Made by a program: the position numbers and the translations under genes. Shown here piece by piece: positions 50,750 to 60,376 of a stretch of 64,000 nt of DNA (the stretch's first letter is position 1; each line of letters starts with the position of its first letter). Source of the stretch: Herbaspirillum sp. ST 5-3 (GTDB lineage: Bacteria > Pseudomonadota > Gammaproteobacteria > Burkholderiales > Burkholderiaceae_D); contig NZ_STGI01000001.1 of the NCBI RefSeq assembly GCF_004804275.1, positions 62,001 to 126,000 on the forward strand, written 5' to 3'. Below the pieces are notes generated by a model. The model saw only the letters and a list, made by a program, of their open reading frames with translations, made no database searches and was not told the origin of the DNA.

Positions 50750-52290
50750 TAATTCATCCCCTTCATTGTTGCTCTTGCAGCCAATGCCAGTGCGGCATGG
50801 TCTGCATCCAGAAACGGCAATTTTTTGCCTTTGATCTCTTGATACGGTTCATGGCCTTTACCGGCCAGCAGAACCACATCGTTTTTCCCTGCATGCCGGA
50901 TTGCCCAAAGGATGGCGGCTGCCCGGTCTTCGATCACGTGCGGTGCATCGTGTGCGAGTCGCCCGGCATCGATGCCCTCCACGATCTGCGTCAGAATCGC
51001 GGCCGGATCTTCAGAGCGCGGGTTATCGCTGGTGACAACGATATGGTCCGCCGACTGCGATACCTTGCCCATCTGCGGACGCTTGCCCGGATCACGGTCG
51101 CCGCCGCAGCCGAACACGCACCAGAGTTCGCCACTGCGCTGCTGCGCCACCTGATGCAGGGTCGTCAAGGTCTTTTCCAGCGCGTCCGGCGTGTGCGCAT
51201 AGTCGATGACAACCAAGGGCGCATCCTGCCCGCCCAGTTGCTGCATGCGGCCCGGCACTGCCGTCAGCGTTTCAGCCGCTTCGATGGCGGCCTTGAAGTC
51301 GATGCCCTTTGCCAGCAGCACGCCCAGGATGCCGAGAGCATTACTGACATTGAACTGGCCGACAAGTTGCGTCCTGACCTGCGCCGAGCCGAACGCCGAA
51401 TCGAGTCGAAATACGGTACCGCCATGACTGGTGCGAATCTCGCTGGCGCGCAGAGTCGGCACATCCGACACGGCGCACTCGGTAATCGAGTAGGCGATGA
51501 GCGGCACGGAGGGATGCGTGTCTTTCATGTGCCGGATCAGCCGCAGACCCATATCGTCGTCCAGATTGATCACCGCATGCCGCAAGCCCGCCCAGTCGAA
51601 CAGCTTCCTCTTGGCGACTTCATATGCGTCCATGCTGCCGTGATAATCCAGGTGGTCGCGCGTGAAATTGGTAAACAAAGCGACATCGAAATGCATGCCC
51701 TCCAGGCGGCCTTGTTCCAGGCCGATCGATGATGCCTCGATGGCAAGCGCCTGCGCGCCCGCGCCGTTCAATTGCGCCAGCTTGCGCTGCAGGAGCACTG
51801 CGTCCGGCGTCGTGTAACCGGTGGTGCTGAAGCCGCCATGTTCTCCGCGCTGGTAGAAGCCGACGCCGAGCGTGCCGATGACCGCCGTCGCCTGGCCGAG
51901 ACGCGACAGTGCCTGGCCGAGCCAGTTCGTGCAGGAAGTCTTGCCGTTGGTGCCGGTGACGGCAACGCTGAACATGGCGGCGTCCGGATGCCCGTAATAC
52001 GCACTGGCGATCTGGCCGCTGAGTACCTTCAAATTCGGCACCGCAAGGTGGGGCATGGTCCACGCATTGTTCCAGTCGAAGCCGGCCGCCTCGTAGACGA
52101 CGGCCTTTGCGCCGGCTTCCATCGCGCGTTCGATGTAGTCGCGGCCGTCGGCGGTTTCGCCGGGAAATGCAAAGAAAACGTCGCCGGCCTTGATGCTGCG
52201 GGAATCGGACGACAGGTCCGCCTTCGGCGCCGTCGCGTGCAGCCAGGCCAGGGCTTCCGTCAATGTCGATCTCGGCGCCGCAGTCATCAC
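50749..52290 (-). CDS. murE: UDP-MurNAc-L-Ala-D-Glu--meso-diaminopimelate ligase
   Basis: Adds the third stem residue. 513 residues with DSRSIKAGDVFFAFPGETADGRDY, ATPase loop VTGTNGKTSCTNWLGQAL, and the DNPR motif (VVTSDNPRSEDP) that selects meso-diaminopimelate over lysine, as expected for a Gram-negative. The start overlaps the ftsI stop by four bases. Confidence 0.98.
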   Translation of the reverse strand: MMTAAPRSTLTEALAWLHATAPKADLSSDSRSIKAGDVFFAFPGETADGRDYIERAMEAGAKAVVYEAAGFDWNNAWTMPHLAVPNLKVLSGQIASAYYGHPDAAMFSVAVTGTNGKTSCTNWLGQALSRLGQATAVIGTLGVGFYQRGEHGGFSTTGYTTPDAVLLQRKLAQLNGAGAQALAIEASSIGLEQGRLEGMHFDVALFTNFTRDHLDYHGSMDAYEVAKRKLFDWAGLRHAVINLDDDMGLRLIRHMKDTHPSVPLIAYSITECAVSDVPTLRASEIRTSHGGTVFRLDSAFGSAQVRTQLVGQFNVSNALGILGVLLAKGIDFKAAIEAAETLTAVPGRMQQLGGQDAPLVVIDYAHTPDALEKTLTTLHQVAQQRSGELWCVFGCGGDRDPGKRPQMGKVSQSADHIVVTSDNPRSEDPAAILTQIVEGIDAGRLAHDAPHVIEDRAAAILWAIRHAGKNDVVLLAGKGHEPYQEIKGKKLPFLDADHAALALAARATMKGMN

Positions 52291-54035
52291 ATGCTCTCCT
52301 TCACGCCGTCGGCCGGAATGATGATGTCGGTCACCGGTGAATCCGGAGCAACGTTCAGCGCGCGCAAGGCATTGGCCGTGACCGAGGCGAACACCGGCGC
52401 GGCGACATCGCCACCATAGTGCGAGCCGTTCGACGGTTCATCGACCATCACGGCGACAATGATGCGCGGATTGGATACCGGCGCGAATCCGACGAAGGAC
52501 GCCACATACTTGTTGACATACTGTCCACCGGCCAGCTTGTGTGCCGTGCCGGTCTTGCCGGCGACGCGGTAGCCCGGAATCTGCGCCTTGGGCGCGGTGC
52601 CGGCAGGGCTGACGACCGTTTCCATCATCGCGCGCACGTCGCGAGCCGTTTTTTCCGAAATAACGCGACGGCTGATCGGTTGATCGCCGGCCTTCTGGAA
52701 AGTGAGCGGAATCGTGTCGCCGTCACGCGCGAAGATCATGTACGACTGCGCCATCTGAATCAGGGATACCGAAATGCCGTGGCCGTAGCTCATGGTCGCC
52801 TGCTCGATCGGGCGCCACGACTTGAACGGCCGCACCCTTCCGGCAACCGCACCGGGGAAGCCCAGCTTGGGCGGCTGGCCGAAGCCGACCGTGGTGAACA
52901 TTTCCCACATCTGCTGCGGCTGCAGTTGCAGCGCGATCTTCGTTGTTCCGACGTTGGATGATTTTTCAATGACTTCCGAGACCGTCAGCGGGCCGTGCAC
53001 GTGCGCGTCGTGGATGGTCGCCTTGCCAATGGTCAGATATCCAGGCGCGGTCTGGATGACGGTGTTCGGCGTGACCAGCTTGTTTTCCAGCGCAAGCGCG
53101 ATCGTGAACGGCTTCATGATCGAGCCCGGCTCGAAGGTGTCGGTCAATACCCGGTTGCGCAGCTGCGCACCGGTCAGGTGGACGCGGTCGTTCGGGTTAT
53201 AGGTCGGCAGATTGGCCAGCGCCAGCACTTCACCGGTCTGCACATCCACTACGACGACGCCGGCGGCCTTCGCCTTGTGCTTCTCGACGGCTTCCTTCAA
53301 TTGAGAGAAGGCGATGTACTGGATCTTGCTGTCAATCGACAAGGCGAGATTCTTGCCGTCGTGCGGCATGCGCACCGATTCGATGTCCTCGACGATGCGG
53401 CCGAGGCGGTCCTTGATGACGCGTCGGCTGCCGTTGGTGCCGGCCAGATTCTTCTGCGACGCCAGCTCCATGCCCTCCTGTCCGGCGTCTTCGACGTTGG
53501 TGAAGCCAACAATGTGCGCCATCACCTCGCCTTCCGGGTAATAGCGCTTGTATTCCTTGCGCGCTTCAATGCCGGGAATGCCGAGCTTGGCGATCTTGTC
53601 TGCCACTTCCTGCTCCACCTGCCGCTTCAGGTAGACAAAGCTGCGGTCCGAGTCGAGCTTCTTGTTCAGGTCGCGCTCGCTCATGTCGAGCAGCCTTGCC
53701 AGCTCACGCAGTTTTTCCTTGGGCGCGCCCTGCACGTCTTCCGGAATTGCCCAGATTGCCTTCACCGGCAAGGAAGAGGCCAGCACCTGCCCGTTGCGAT
53801 CCGTGATCTTGCCGCGCGTGGCCGGCAGCTCAAGCGTGCGCGCATAGCGTGATTCGCCCTGCTTCTGCAGGAAATCGGTGGAGATGCCTTGCAGCCAGAG
53901 CGCGCGGCCGGCAAGCGCGGCGAAGGCGGCGAACATGCCAAACAGGACCACGCGCGAACGCCAAACGGGCAGTTTCACCGCGAGCACGGGGCTCGCGCTG
54001 AATTGCACTCCCTTGGCGGCGGCGGTACGCGACAT
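52287..54035 (-). CDS. ftsI: peptidoglycan transpeptidase FtsI (PBP3)
   Basis: Divisome class B penicillin-binding protein crosslinking septal wall. 582 residues: transmembrane helix at about 30-48, pedestal domain, and transpeptidase domain with SxxK as GSIMKPFTIAL, SxN as SSNVGTTKIAL and KTG as AGKTGTAHKLAGG. It starts on the last base of the ftsL gene and overlaps murE by four bases. Confidence 0.98.
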   Translation of the reverse strand: MSRTAAAKGVQFSASPVLAVKLPVWRSRVVLFGMFAAFAALAGRALWLQGISTDFLQKQGESRYARTLELPATRGKITDRNGQVLASSLPVKAIWAIPEDVQGAPKEKLRELARLLDMSERDLNKKLDSDRSFVYLKRQVEQEVADKIAKLGIPGIEARKEYKRYYPEGEVMAHIVGFTNVEDAGQEGMELASQKNLAGTNGSRRVIKDRLGRIVEDIESVRMPHDGKNLALSIDSKIQYIAFSQLKEAVEKHKAKAAGVVVVDVQTGEVLALANLPTYNPNDRVHLTGAQLRNRVLTDTFEPGSIMKPFTIALALENKLVTPNTVIQTAPGYLTIGKATIHDAHVHGPLTVSEVIEKSSNVGTTKIALQLQPQQMWEMFTTVGFGQPPKLGFPGAVAGRVRPFKSWRPIEQATMSYGHGISVSLIQMAQSYMIFARDGDTIPLTFQKAGDQPISRRVISEKTARDVRAMMETVVSPAGTAPKAQIPGYRVAGKTGTAHKLAGGQYVNKYVASFVGFAPVSNPRIIVAVMVDEPSNGSHYGGDVAAPVFASVTANALRALNVAPDSPVTDIIIPADGVKESM

Positions 54036-54307
54036 CAGTTCGCCCCCAGCGTCAGGTATTGCGTGCGGGCGGGCGTGACCTGGACCATGTTCAGGTCGCG
54101 TCGTGCGTTGGCTTCAATGCGTGCGTTCTTGCCGAGGGTCGATTGGTCGAGCTGCAGCTGAGCCCACTCGATGTCGAGCTGCTTGGCAGCGGCCTGGGCG
54201 CGTTCGAGTTCGATGAACAGGCTGCGTGCCTGATACTGCGCGTTGACGACCGAGAGCGCGCACAAGACGAGGGCGGCGGCGAGGACCATGCTGATGCGGC
54301 CGCTCAT
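54035..54307 (-). CDS. ftsL: cell division protein FtsL
   Basis: 90-residue bitopic protein that forms a coiled-coil complex with FtsB and FtsQ. N-terminal membrane helix ([21 protein letters not shown]) and a leucine-zipper-like segment ([26 protein letters not shown]). Identified mainly from position between rsmH and ftsI, overlapping both, plus size and topology. Confidence 0.93.
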   Translation of the reverse strand: MSGRISMVLAAALVLCALSVVNAQYQARSLFIELERAQAAAKQLDIEWAQLQLDQSTLGKNARIEANARRDLNMVQVTPARTQYLTLGAN

Positions 54308-55272
54308 TGCGCTGCCCCGATGACGGTGGTGCGCTCGGCCACGCGCATGATCGCCGAACGTGCGCGCGGATTGGCGGCGACTTCGGCGTCGGAGGGTTTC
54401 ATTCTTGCCAGCAGTTTGAGTTCCGGCTGCGGCAGGTCGATTGCACGAATCGGCAGGCGACGATCGGGCTGCGGCGCGTTGGCTTTGGATGCCATGAAGC
54501 GCTTGACGATGCGATCTTCCAGCGAATGAAAGCTGATCACAGCCAATCTCCCGTGCGGGGCCAGTTTTTTTAATGCGGCATTCAGCCCTATTTCAAGTTC
54601 TTCAAGCTCTTTATTGATGTAAATCCGGATAGCTTGAAATGTGCGAGTGGCCGGATCCTTGCCTTTCTCGCGGGTTTTGACGGCGTGTGCCACGATCTCG
54701 GCAAGCTGTCGTGTGCCTGAAATTGGCTGGACTGCCCGGCGAGCAACAATCGCCTTTGCAATCTGAAAAGCAAACCGTTCTTCCCCATAATCTCGTATCA
54801 CCTTTCCTATCGTCTGTTCAGACTCGGTTGCGAGCCATTCCGCCGCCGACATGCCGCGCGTGGTGTCCATGCGCATGTCGAGAGGTCCGTCGAGTCGAAA
54901 ACTGAAACCCCGCGCCGCTTCATCCACTTGCGGCGACGAGATACCCAGGTCCAGCAAAATTCCATCCGCCAGCGTCACGCCACGCGACGCCAGCGCTTCA
55001 TCCATCGTGGCGAAACTGTCATGCACGATCTCGAAACGTGCATCGGCAATCGCCTGGGCGGTCGCAATCGCTTGCGGATCCTTGTCGAAAGCGATCAGGC
55101 GGCCGCGCGGGCCGAGTCGTTCGAGGATCCGGCGGCTGTGACCGCCGCGACCGAAGGTGCCGTCGACGTACACGCCATTGGCGCGCTCGCCGTCGATCGC
55201 CAGCGCATCGACCGCTTCTTCCAGCAGCACCGTTCGGTGCTGCAATTCGGGCACCGCATTTTTGTTCATCAC
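54304..55272 (-). CDS. rsmH: 16S rRNA (cytosine-1402-N4)-methyltransferase RsmH
   Basis: SAM-dependent enzyme (formerly MraW) methylating C1402 in the ribosomal P site. 322 residues with the SAM-binding [21 protein letters not shown] (about 33-53), [20 protein letters not shown], and [16 protein letters not shown]. It lies six bases after mraZ and overlaps ftsL by four bases (ATGA). Confidence 0.98.
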   Translation of the reverse strand: MMNKNAVPELQHRTVLLEEAVDALAIDGERANGVYVDGTFGRGGHSRRILERLGPRGRLIAFDKDPQAIATAQAIADARFEIVHDSFATMDEALASRGVTLADGILLDLGISSPQVDEAARGFSFRLDGPLDMRMDTTRGMSAAEWLATESEQTIGKVIRDYGEERFAFQIAKAIVARRAVQPISGTRQLAEIVAHAVKTREKGKDPATRTFQAIRIYINKELEELEIGLNAALKKLAPHGRLAVISFHSLEDRIVKRFMASKANAPQPDRRLPIRAIDLPQPELKLLARMKPSDAEVAANPRARSAIMRVAERTTVIGAAQ

Positions 55273-55278
55273 GGGCCG

Positions 55279-55707
55279 CTAAAACGAAAAGTTACTCAAG
55301 ACATCAGGCATGCCGTTCGCCACGGCCTGCGCCTCGTCCTGGGCAAGTTTTTCGGCATCCCAGATCTCGAAATGGCTGCCCATGCCAAGCAACATCACGT
55401 CGCGCGTCAATCCGACTGCGGAACGCAGTTCTGGCGCGATGAGAATGCGGCCGGCCGTGTCCATTTCGACATCGGATGCATTGCCGAGAAAAATGCGCTG
55501 CCAGGCGCGCGCCGACATGGGCCACGCGGCGATCTGCTCGCGATGGTTTTCCCAGACCGGGCGCGGAAAAAACAGCAGACAACCATGCGGGTGCCGTGTC
55601 AGCGTGACGCGTCCTTCGCATTGAAGCGACAAGGCGTCGCGATGCTTGGCCGGAATCGTCATCCGCCCTTTTGCATCGAGACTCAATGCTGACGCGCCTT
55701 GAAACAC
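55279..55707 (-). CDS. mraZ: transcriptional regulator MraZ
   Basis: First gene of the dcw cluster. MraZ is a ring-forming AbrB-like protein that represses its own operon in E. coli. 142 residues with two MraZ half-domains ([16 protein letters not shown] at about 10-25 and [16 protein letters not shown] at about 80-95). The start is GTG at 55707, preceded by GAGGG. A promoter with four phased GTG boxes lies 75-135 bases upstream. Confidence 0.97.
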   Translation of the reverse strand: MFQGASALSLDAKGRMTIPAKHRDALSLQCEGRVTLTRHPHGCLLFFPRPVWENHREQIAAWPMSARAWQRIFLGNASDVEMDTAGRILIAPELRSAVGLTRDVMLLGMGSHFEIWDAEKLAQDEAQAVANGMPDVLSNFSF

Positions 55708-55781
55708 CCTGATTACCCTCGTGGTTGTTGTTTTTAGTCGTTTTCGTGAACCGTGATTTCCGTACGGCTACAGTTTTTTGC

Positions 55782-55843
55782 CCCACAAAAATACACTTTT
55801 TCACACTGTTGCCCACTTTAGAGGATGCTTTATTTGCGGTCAA
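55782..55843 (-). promoter_or_regulatory. mraZ promoter with four MraZ-type boxes
   Basis: On the minus strand TTGACC (55843-55838) and TAAAGT (55820-55815) are 17 bases apart. From the end of the -10 element run four boxes in exact 10-base steps: GTGGG (55816), GTGTG (55806), GTGTA (55796) and GTGGG (55786), each followed by a five-base spacer. MraZ proteins are known to bind such phased G-rich repeats, so this is a very likely autoregulatory operator, overlapping the initiation region. Confidence 0.85.
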
Positions 55844-56635
55844 GTAATATTCGGAAACAAAAATGCGATTTTTTCCAATGAACTCAATGACTTAGCGCGT
55901 TTCGTTGAGGCAACGCATTGAATGAATCCTCAAGATAATTAAGGACTTATCGAAGATAGTGAAGGTGACATCTCAGCTATATACATGTGTTTAAGTGGCC
56001 ACAAAGCTGTTGCGGCAAGCGAGAATCACGCGGAATGGCGCGCGCAGACTGGCTCTCCGGGACGCACGCGACGAGTCCATCGGGAAATTTCCTTACGTCA
56101 TTTAGGCGCCTGCCGCGGCACTTAGTTCAACGCGCGCCAGCATTGCGGCGAGAAGCTTGGCAGATGTTCGACTGCGCATCAGCGACCCCGGACAAGTTCG
56201 GCGCGAAACACGGCCATTCAAGGTTACTTCGACAAGTTCGAGATTCCGCGGCCGGCGGCTCCGGATATTGCCTCCATCCCGTCGACGAACAGGCGTTCCG
56301 ATGCCAGCATCGTGCATTCCTGGCAACCATCGCATCTCACATCGCGTGATAGAAGACAGCGTCACCTGCGTGCCGGACCGGCGCTTCATCATCCGGGCAT
56401 TGACTTCCGCTGTCGATCAATCGCATCAGCCAGGTCGCCTGACCAAAGCAAGTTCATGCAGCCCGCGAAAGCCCCGACCATGCGACCCACATCCTGTTTG
56501 CGTCGCGCAGCCCTCTCCATTGTCGACTGACTTGACGCAGACCTCGCGTTGCAAAGTTCATCGATGCGCATCGCACGTTAGCGTCATTTCTTCCCTTCTC
56601 CATACAACACTGTACGTCGGCAAAGAAATATCCCT
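55844..56635. other. long intergenic region between dcw and nor operons
   Basis: About 800 bases with no gene I can support. The part nearest mraZ (55850-55990) is AT-rich. The middle (56000-56530) is GC-rich, with open frames of 60-170 codons on both strands but no recognisable protein, low-quality composition and no ribosome sites. It may be a decayed gene or plain non-coding DNA. The right end contains the norC control region. Confidence 0.45.
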
Positions 56636-56665
56636 TTGCTTAAAGATGTATTTTTAATGTATCAT
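56636..56665 (+). promoter_or_regulatory. norC promoter with NsrR-like operator
   Basis: TTGCTT (56636-56641), 18-base spacer and TATCAT (56660-56665) form a possible promoter. Over it lies AAGATGTATTT-T-TAATGTATCATT (56643-56666 region). Its left half is an exact NsrR half-site, GATGTATTT; the right half, TAATGTATC, matches seven of nine positions of AAATRCATC. NsrR is an NO-sensing Fe-S repressor of NO-detoxification genes. No FNR/Dnr-type TTGAT-N4-ATCAA box was found here. Confidence 0.65.
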
Positions 56666-56761
56666 TTAAAAAAGCGCAGCGAAGAGGATGGGAAAACGAT
56701 TCGCACATCGTCAAGCCTCCTGCAAGCAGCACGGTTTTCGACTGAAAGGACCTTAGCAACC

Positions 56762-57187
56762 ATGAGTGCATCATTTACCAAATCCACAGCCAGAAACATC
56801 TTTTACGGGGGTGCGGTTTTTTTCTTCCTCCTGTTTCTGGCCATGACTTTTGACACCATGCAGACACTGCCCAAGCGTGACAACCGAGCGAACCTGACGG
56901 AGTCCGTGGCGCGCGGCAAGCATATCTGGGAGACGCGCAATTGCATCGGTTGCCACACCCTGATGGGCGAAGGCGCCTACTTCGCACCGGAGCTGGGCAA
57001 CGTCTATACCCGCCGCGGCCCTGACTTCATCAAGGCATGGATCAAGGGACAGCCGACCGGCGCACCCGGCCGCCGCCAGATGCCGCAGTTCCACCTGACC
57101 GATCAACAGCTCAACGACCTCGTCGACTTCCTCAAGTACTCCTCTGAAGTCAACACATCCAAATGGCCGCCGAACATCGAGGGCTGA
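56762..57187 (+). CDS. norC: nitric oxide reductase subunit C (cytochrome c)
   Basis: Membrane-anchored cytochrome c that feeds electrons to NorB. 141 residues: one N-terminal membrane helix (IFYGGAVFFFLLFLAMTF, about 13-30), heme-binding CIGCH (about 60-64), and a distal Met in RQMPQFHLTDQQ. The start is ATG 56762 with AAAGGA upstream; the frame is open from 56636 across the NsrR-like site. First gene of the nor operon, which spans seven genes on one strand. Confidence 0.97.
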   Translation: MSASFTKSTARNIFYGGAVFFFLLFLAMTFDTMQTLPKRDNRANLTESVARGKHIWETRNCIGCHTLMGEGAYFAPELGNVYTRRGPDFIKAWIKGQPTGAPGRRQMPQFHLTDQQLNDLVDFLKYSSEVNTSKWPPNIEG

Positions 57188-57225
57188 TACAGGCACACAG
57201 ATCATTGCAATCATCGGAGAAATAA

Positions 57226-58602
<1,377 letters not shown>

Positions 58603-58627
58603 TCCTTGACAACCTGTCACTGAGTCA

Positions 58628-58649
58628 CCCGCCCGGTCCGCCGGGCGGG
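58628..58649 (+). repeat. GC-rich hairpin between norB and norE
   Basis: Perfect 9-bp inverted repeat CCCGCCCGG/CCGGGCGGG (58628-58636 with 58641-58649, loop TCCG), 26 bases after the norB stop. Purines without a T-run follow, so it is better explained as an mRNA-stabilising or processing hairpin, allowing more norCB than norEFQD message, than as an intrinsic terminator. Confidence 0.6.
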
Positions 58650-58662
58650 CAAAGAAAACAAC

Positions 58663-59256
58663 GTGGACGCTACGCTCTCCCCCTTCGCATCACAGCCCGC
58701 ACGTCGCGAGCTTCCCGGCGACCTCGCCATGTGGTGCTTTATCCTTGCCGAACTGCTGGTGTTCGGCATTTTTTTTCTGGCTTACGCATTTGCGCGTGCG
58801 CGCAATGTGGAACTGTTTAATGCCTCGCAACTCGAACTGAACCGGGTCAGCGGGCTGATCAATACCTTGCTGCTGGTGACCAGCAGCTATTTCGTGGTGC
58901 GCGCCGTCGAGGCGATCCGGCGCGACCGTCACCAGATCTGCGCGCGCTGGCTTGCCGCCGCGATGACCCTGGGCGGCGCATTCATGGTCCTCAAGCTCAT
59001 CGAATTCGGTGCCAAGGTCGGCGCCGGCATCAGCATGTCGACCAACACTTTTTACATGTTTTACCTGTTCCTCGGCTTCTTTCATTTCATGCACGTCCTG
59101 CTCGGCATGGTGATCCTCGGCGCGGTGGCATTGAAGGCCCGACGCGGCGAATACAGCGCCGCGGAGCATGCCGGCGTCGAGACCGGGGCATCCTACTGGC
59201 ACATGGTCGACCTCGTGTGGATCGTGCTCTTCCCTCTGATTTACGTATTGCATTAA
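58663..59256 (+). CDS. norE: NorE, cytochrome c oxidase subunit III family
   Basis: 197-residue membrane protein with five hydrophobic helices of the COX3 type (MWCFILAELLVFGIFFLAYAFARAR, NTFYMFYLFLGFFHFMHVLLGMVILG, YWHMVDLVWIVLFPLIYVL). NorE is needed for full NO reductase activity in some denitrifiers, with unclear mechanism. The GTG start at 58663 is taken because it begins the family domain; norF follows with no gap. Confidence 0.93.
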   Translation: MDATLSPFASQPARRELPGDLAMWCFILAELLVFGIFFLAYAFARARNVELFNASQLELNRVSGLINTLLLVTSSYFVVRAVEAIRRDRHQICARWLAAAMTLGGAFMVLKLIEFGAKVGAGISMSTNTFYMFYLFLGFFHFMHVLLGMVILGAVALKARRGEYSAAEHAGVETGASYWHMVDLVWIVLFPLIYVLH

Positions 59257-59514
59257 ATGATTACCGCATCGACACGCCAATGGCTCATGCTGCTCGCACT
59301 CACCGTGCTGAGCTTCAGCATGACGGAAACCGCCTGGTCGGGGAACGCTGTCCTCATCCCCGTGCTGCTCGCGACGCTCATCAAGGGACGCGTCGTCATC
59401 GACCGCTTCATGGCGCTGAGGCACGTCGCCGCCTTCTGGCGCTGGCTCGTGCTCGGCTGGCTGTTCGTCGTGCTCGGTGCCATCGCCTACGCATTCCATA
59501 TTTCCCTGCATTGA
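59257..59514 (+). CDS. norF: NorF-like small membrane protein
   Basis: 85-residue protein with two to three hydrophobic helices (QWLMLLALTVLSFSMTE, AVLIPVLLATLIKGRVVIDRFM, WLVLGWLFVVLGAIAYAF). It resembles the cytochrome oxidase subunit IV-like proteins called NorF. Assignment rests on size, topology, the KGRVVIDRFM segment and position immediately after norE. It likely helps assemble or stabilise the NO reductase. Confidence 0.75.
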   Translation: MITASTRQWLMLLALTVLSFSMTETAWSGNAVLIPVLLATLIKGRVVIDRFMALRHVAAFWRWLVLGWLFVVLGAIAYAFHISLH

Positions 59515-59526
59515 AAGATCGACATC

Positions 59527-60342
59527 ATGAACGACATTGCTGCTCCAGGCCTGATGGCCGCGCTGAATATCCCGTTCTATCAACCCGTCGGCAATGAGTG
59601 CGAGCTGTTCGACTACGCATTCCGCAATCGCCTGCCGCTGCTCATCAAAGGTCCGACCGGCTGCGGCAAGACGCGCTTCGTCGCGCACATGGCCGCACGC
59701 CTGGCTCGCCCGCTGATTACGGTGGCCTGCCATGACGACCTCACTGCGGCGGACCTCGTCGGCCGTCACCTGATCGGCGACGGACAGACCATCTGGTCCG
59801 ACGGACCGCTGACGCGCGCAGTGCGCCAGGGCGGCATCTGCTATCTCGACGAAGTGGTCGAGGCGCGCAAGGACACCACCGTCGTGCTGCATCCGCTGAC
59901 CGACGATCGTCGCATCCTGCCGATCGAGCGTACCGGCGAAGAGTTGCAGGCACCCGATGACTTCATGCTCGTGGTGTCGTACAACCCGGGCTACCAGAAT
60001 CTGCTGAAGAGTCTCAAGCCTTCGACGCGTCAGCGTTTCGTGGCAATCAATTTCGGCTTTCCGCCAGCCGAGCTGGAACAGAAAATCGTCATCGCGGAAA
60101 CCGGCGTCGAAGCGATGCAGGCAACGCAACTGGTGACCCTCGCCGGCCATTTCCGCCAGTTGAAGGATCACGATCTTGAAGAAGCCGTGTCCACTCGCCT
60201 GCTGGTTTATGCAGGCAGCCTCATCCGTTCCGGCTGCAATCCGGTGGATGCCTGCGAAGCCGCGCTGGTGGAGCCGCTCACCGACGATGCCGATACCGCC
60301 GCAGCGCTGCTTGAGGTGATCAAAGCCACCTTCGGGCGATAA
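59527..60342 (+). CDS. norQ: MoxR-type AAA ATPase NorQ
   Basis: 271-residue ATPase of the CbbQ/NirQ/NorQ group, which together with NorD activates NO reductase by inserting the non-heme iron. Walker A is IKGPTGCGKTRF (about 37-48), Walker B is ICYLDEVVEARKD, sensor 1 is MLVVSYNPGYQNL, and a CbbQ_C-like C-terminal region is present. It follows norF by 12 bases. Confidence 0.96.
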   Translation: MNDIAAPGLMAALNIPFYQPVGNECELFDYAFRNRLPLLIKGPTGCGKTRFVAHMAARLARPLITVACHDDLTAADLVGRHLIGDGQTIWSDGPLTRAVRQGGICYLDEVVEARKDTTVVLHPLTDDRRILPIERTGEELQAPDDFMLVVSYNPGYQNLLKSLKPSTRQRFVAINFGFPPAELEQKIVIAETGVEAMQATQLVTLAGHFRQLKDHDLEEAVSTRLLVYAGSLIRSGCNPVDACEAALVEPLTDDADTAAALLEVIKATFGR

Positions 60343-60376
60343 CAGCCGCAAACGCATTCGCTGATGGAGGTGGTAA

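Noticed and set aside
49364-52290. MurE-MurF fusion as reported in some betaproteobacteria
   Set aside because: A TAATG overlap separates two complete proteins with their own domains.
56540-56640. FNR/Dnr box upstream of norC
   Set aside because: Searched for TTGAT-N4-ATCAA; only unrelated TTGAC and ATCGATG strings are present.
56157-56657. Possible 166-codon gene upstream of norC
   Set aside because: Arg/Ser/Pro-rich without recognisable domain or ribosome site, and it runs into the norC promoter region.
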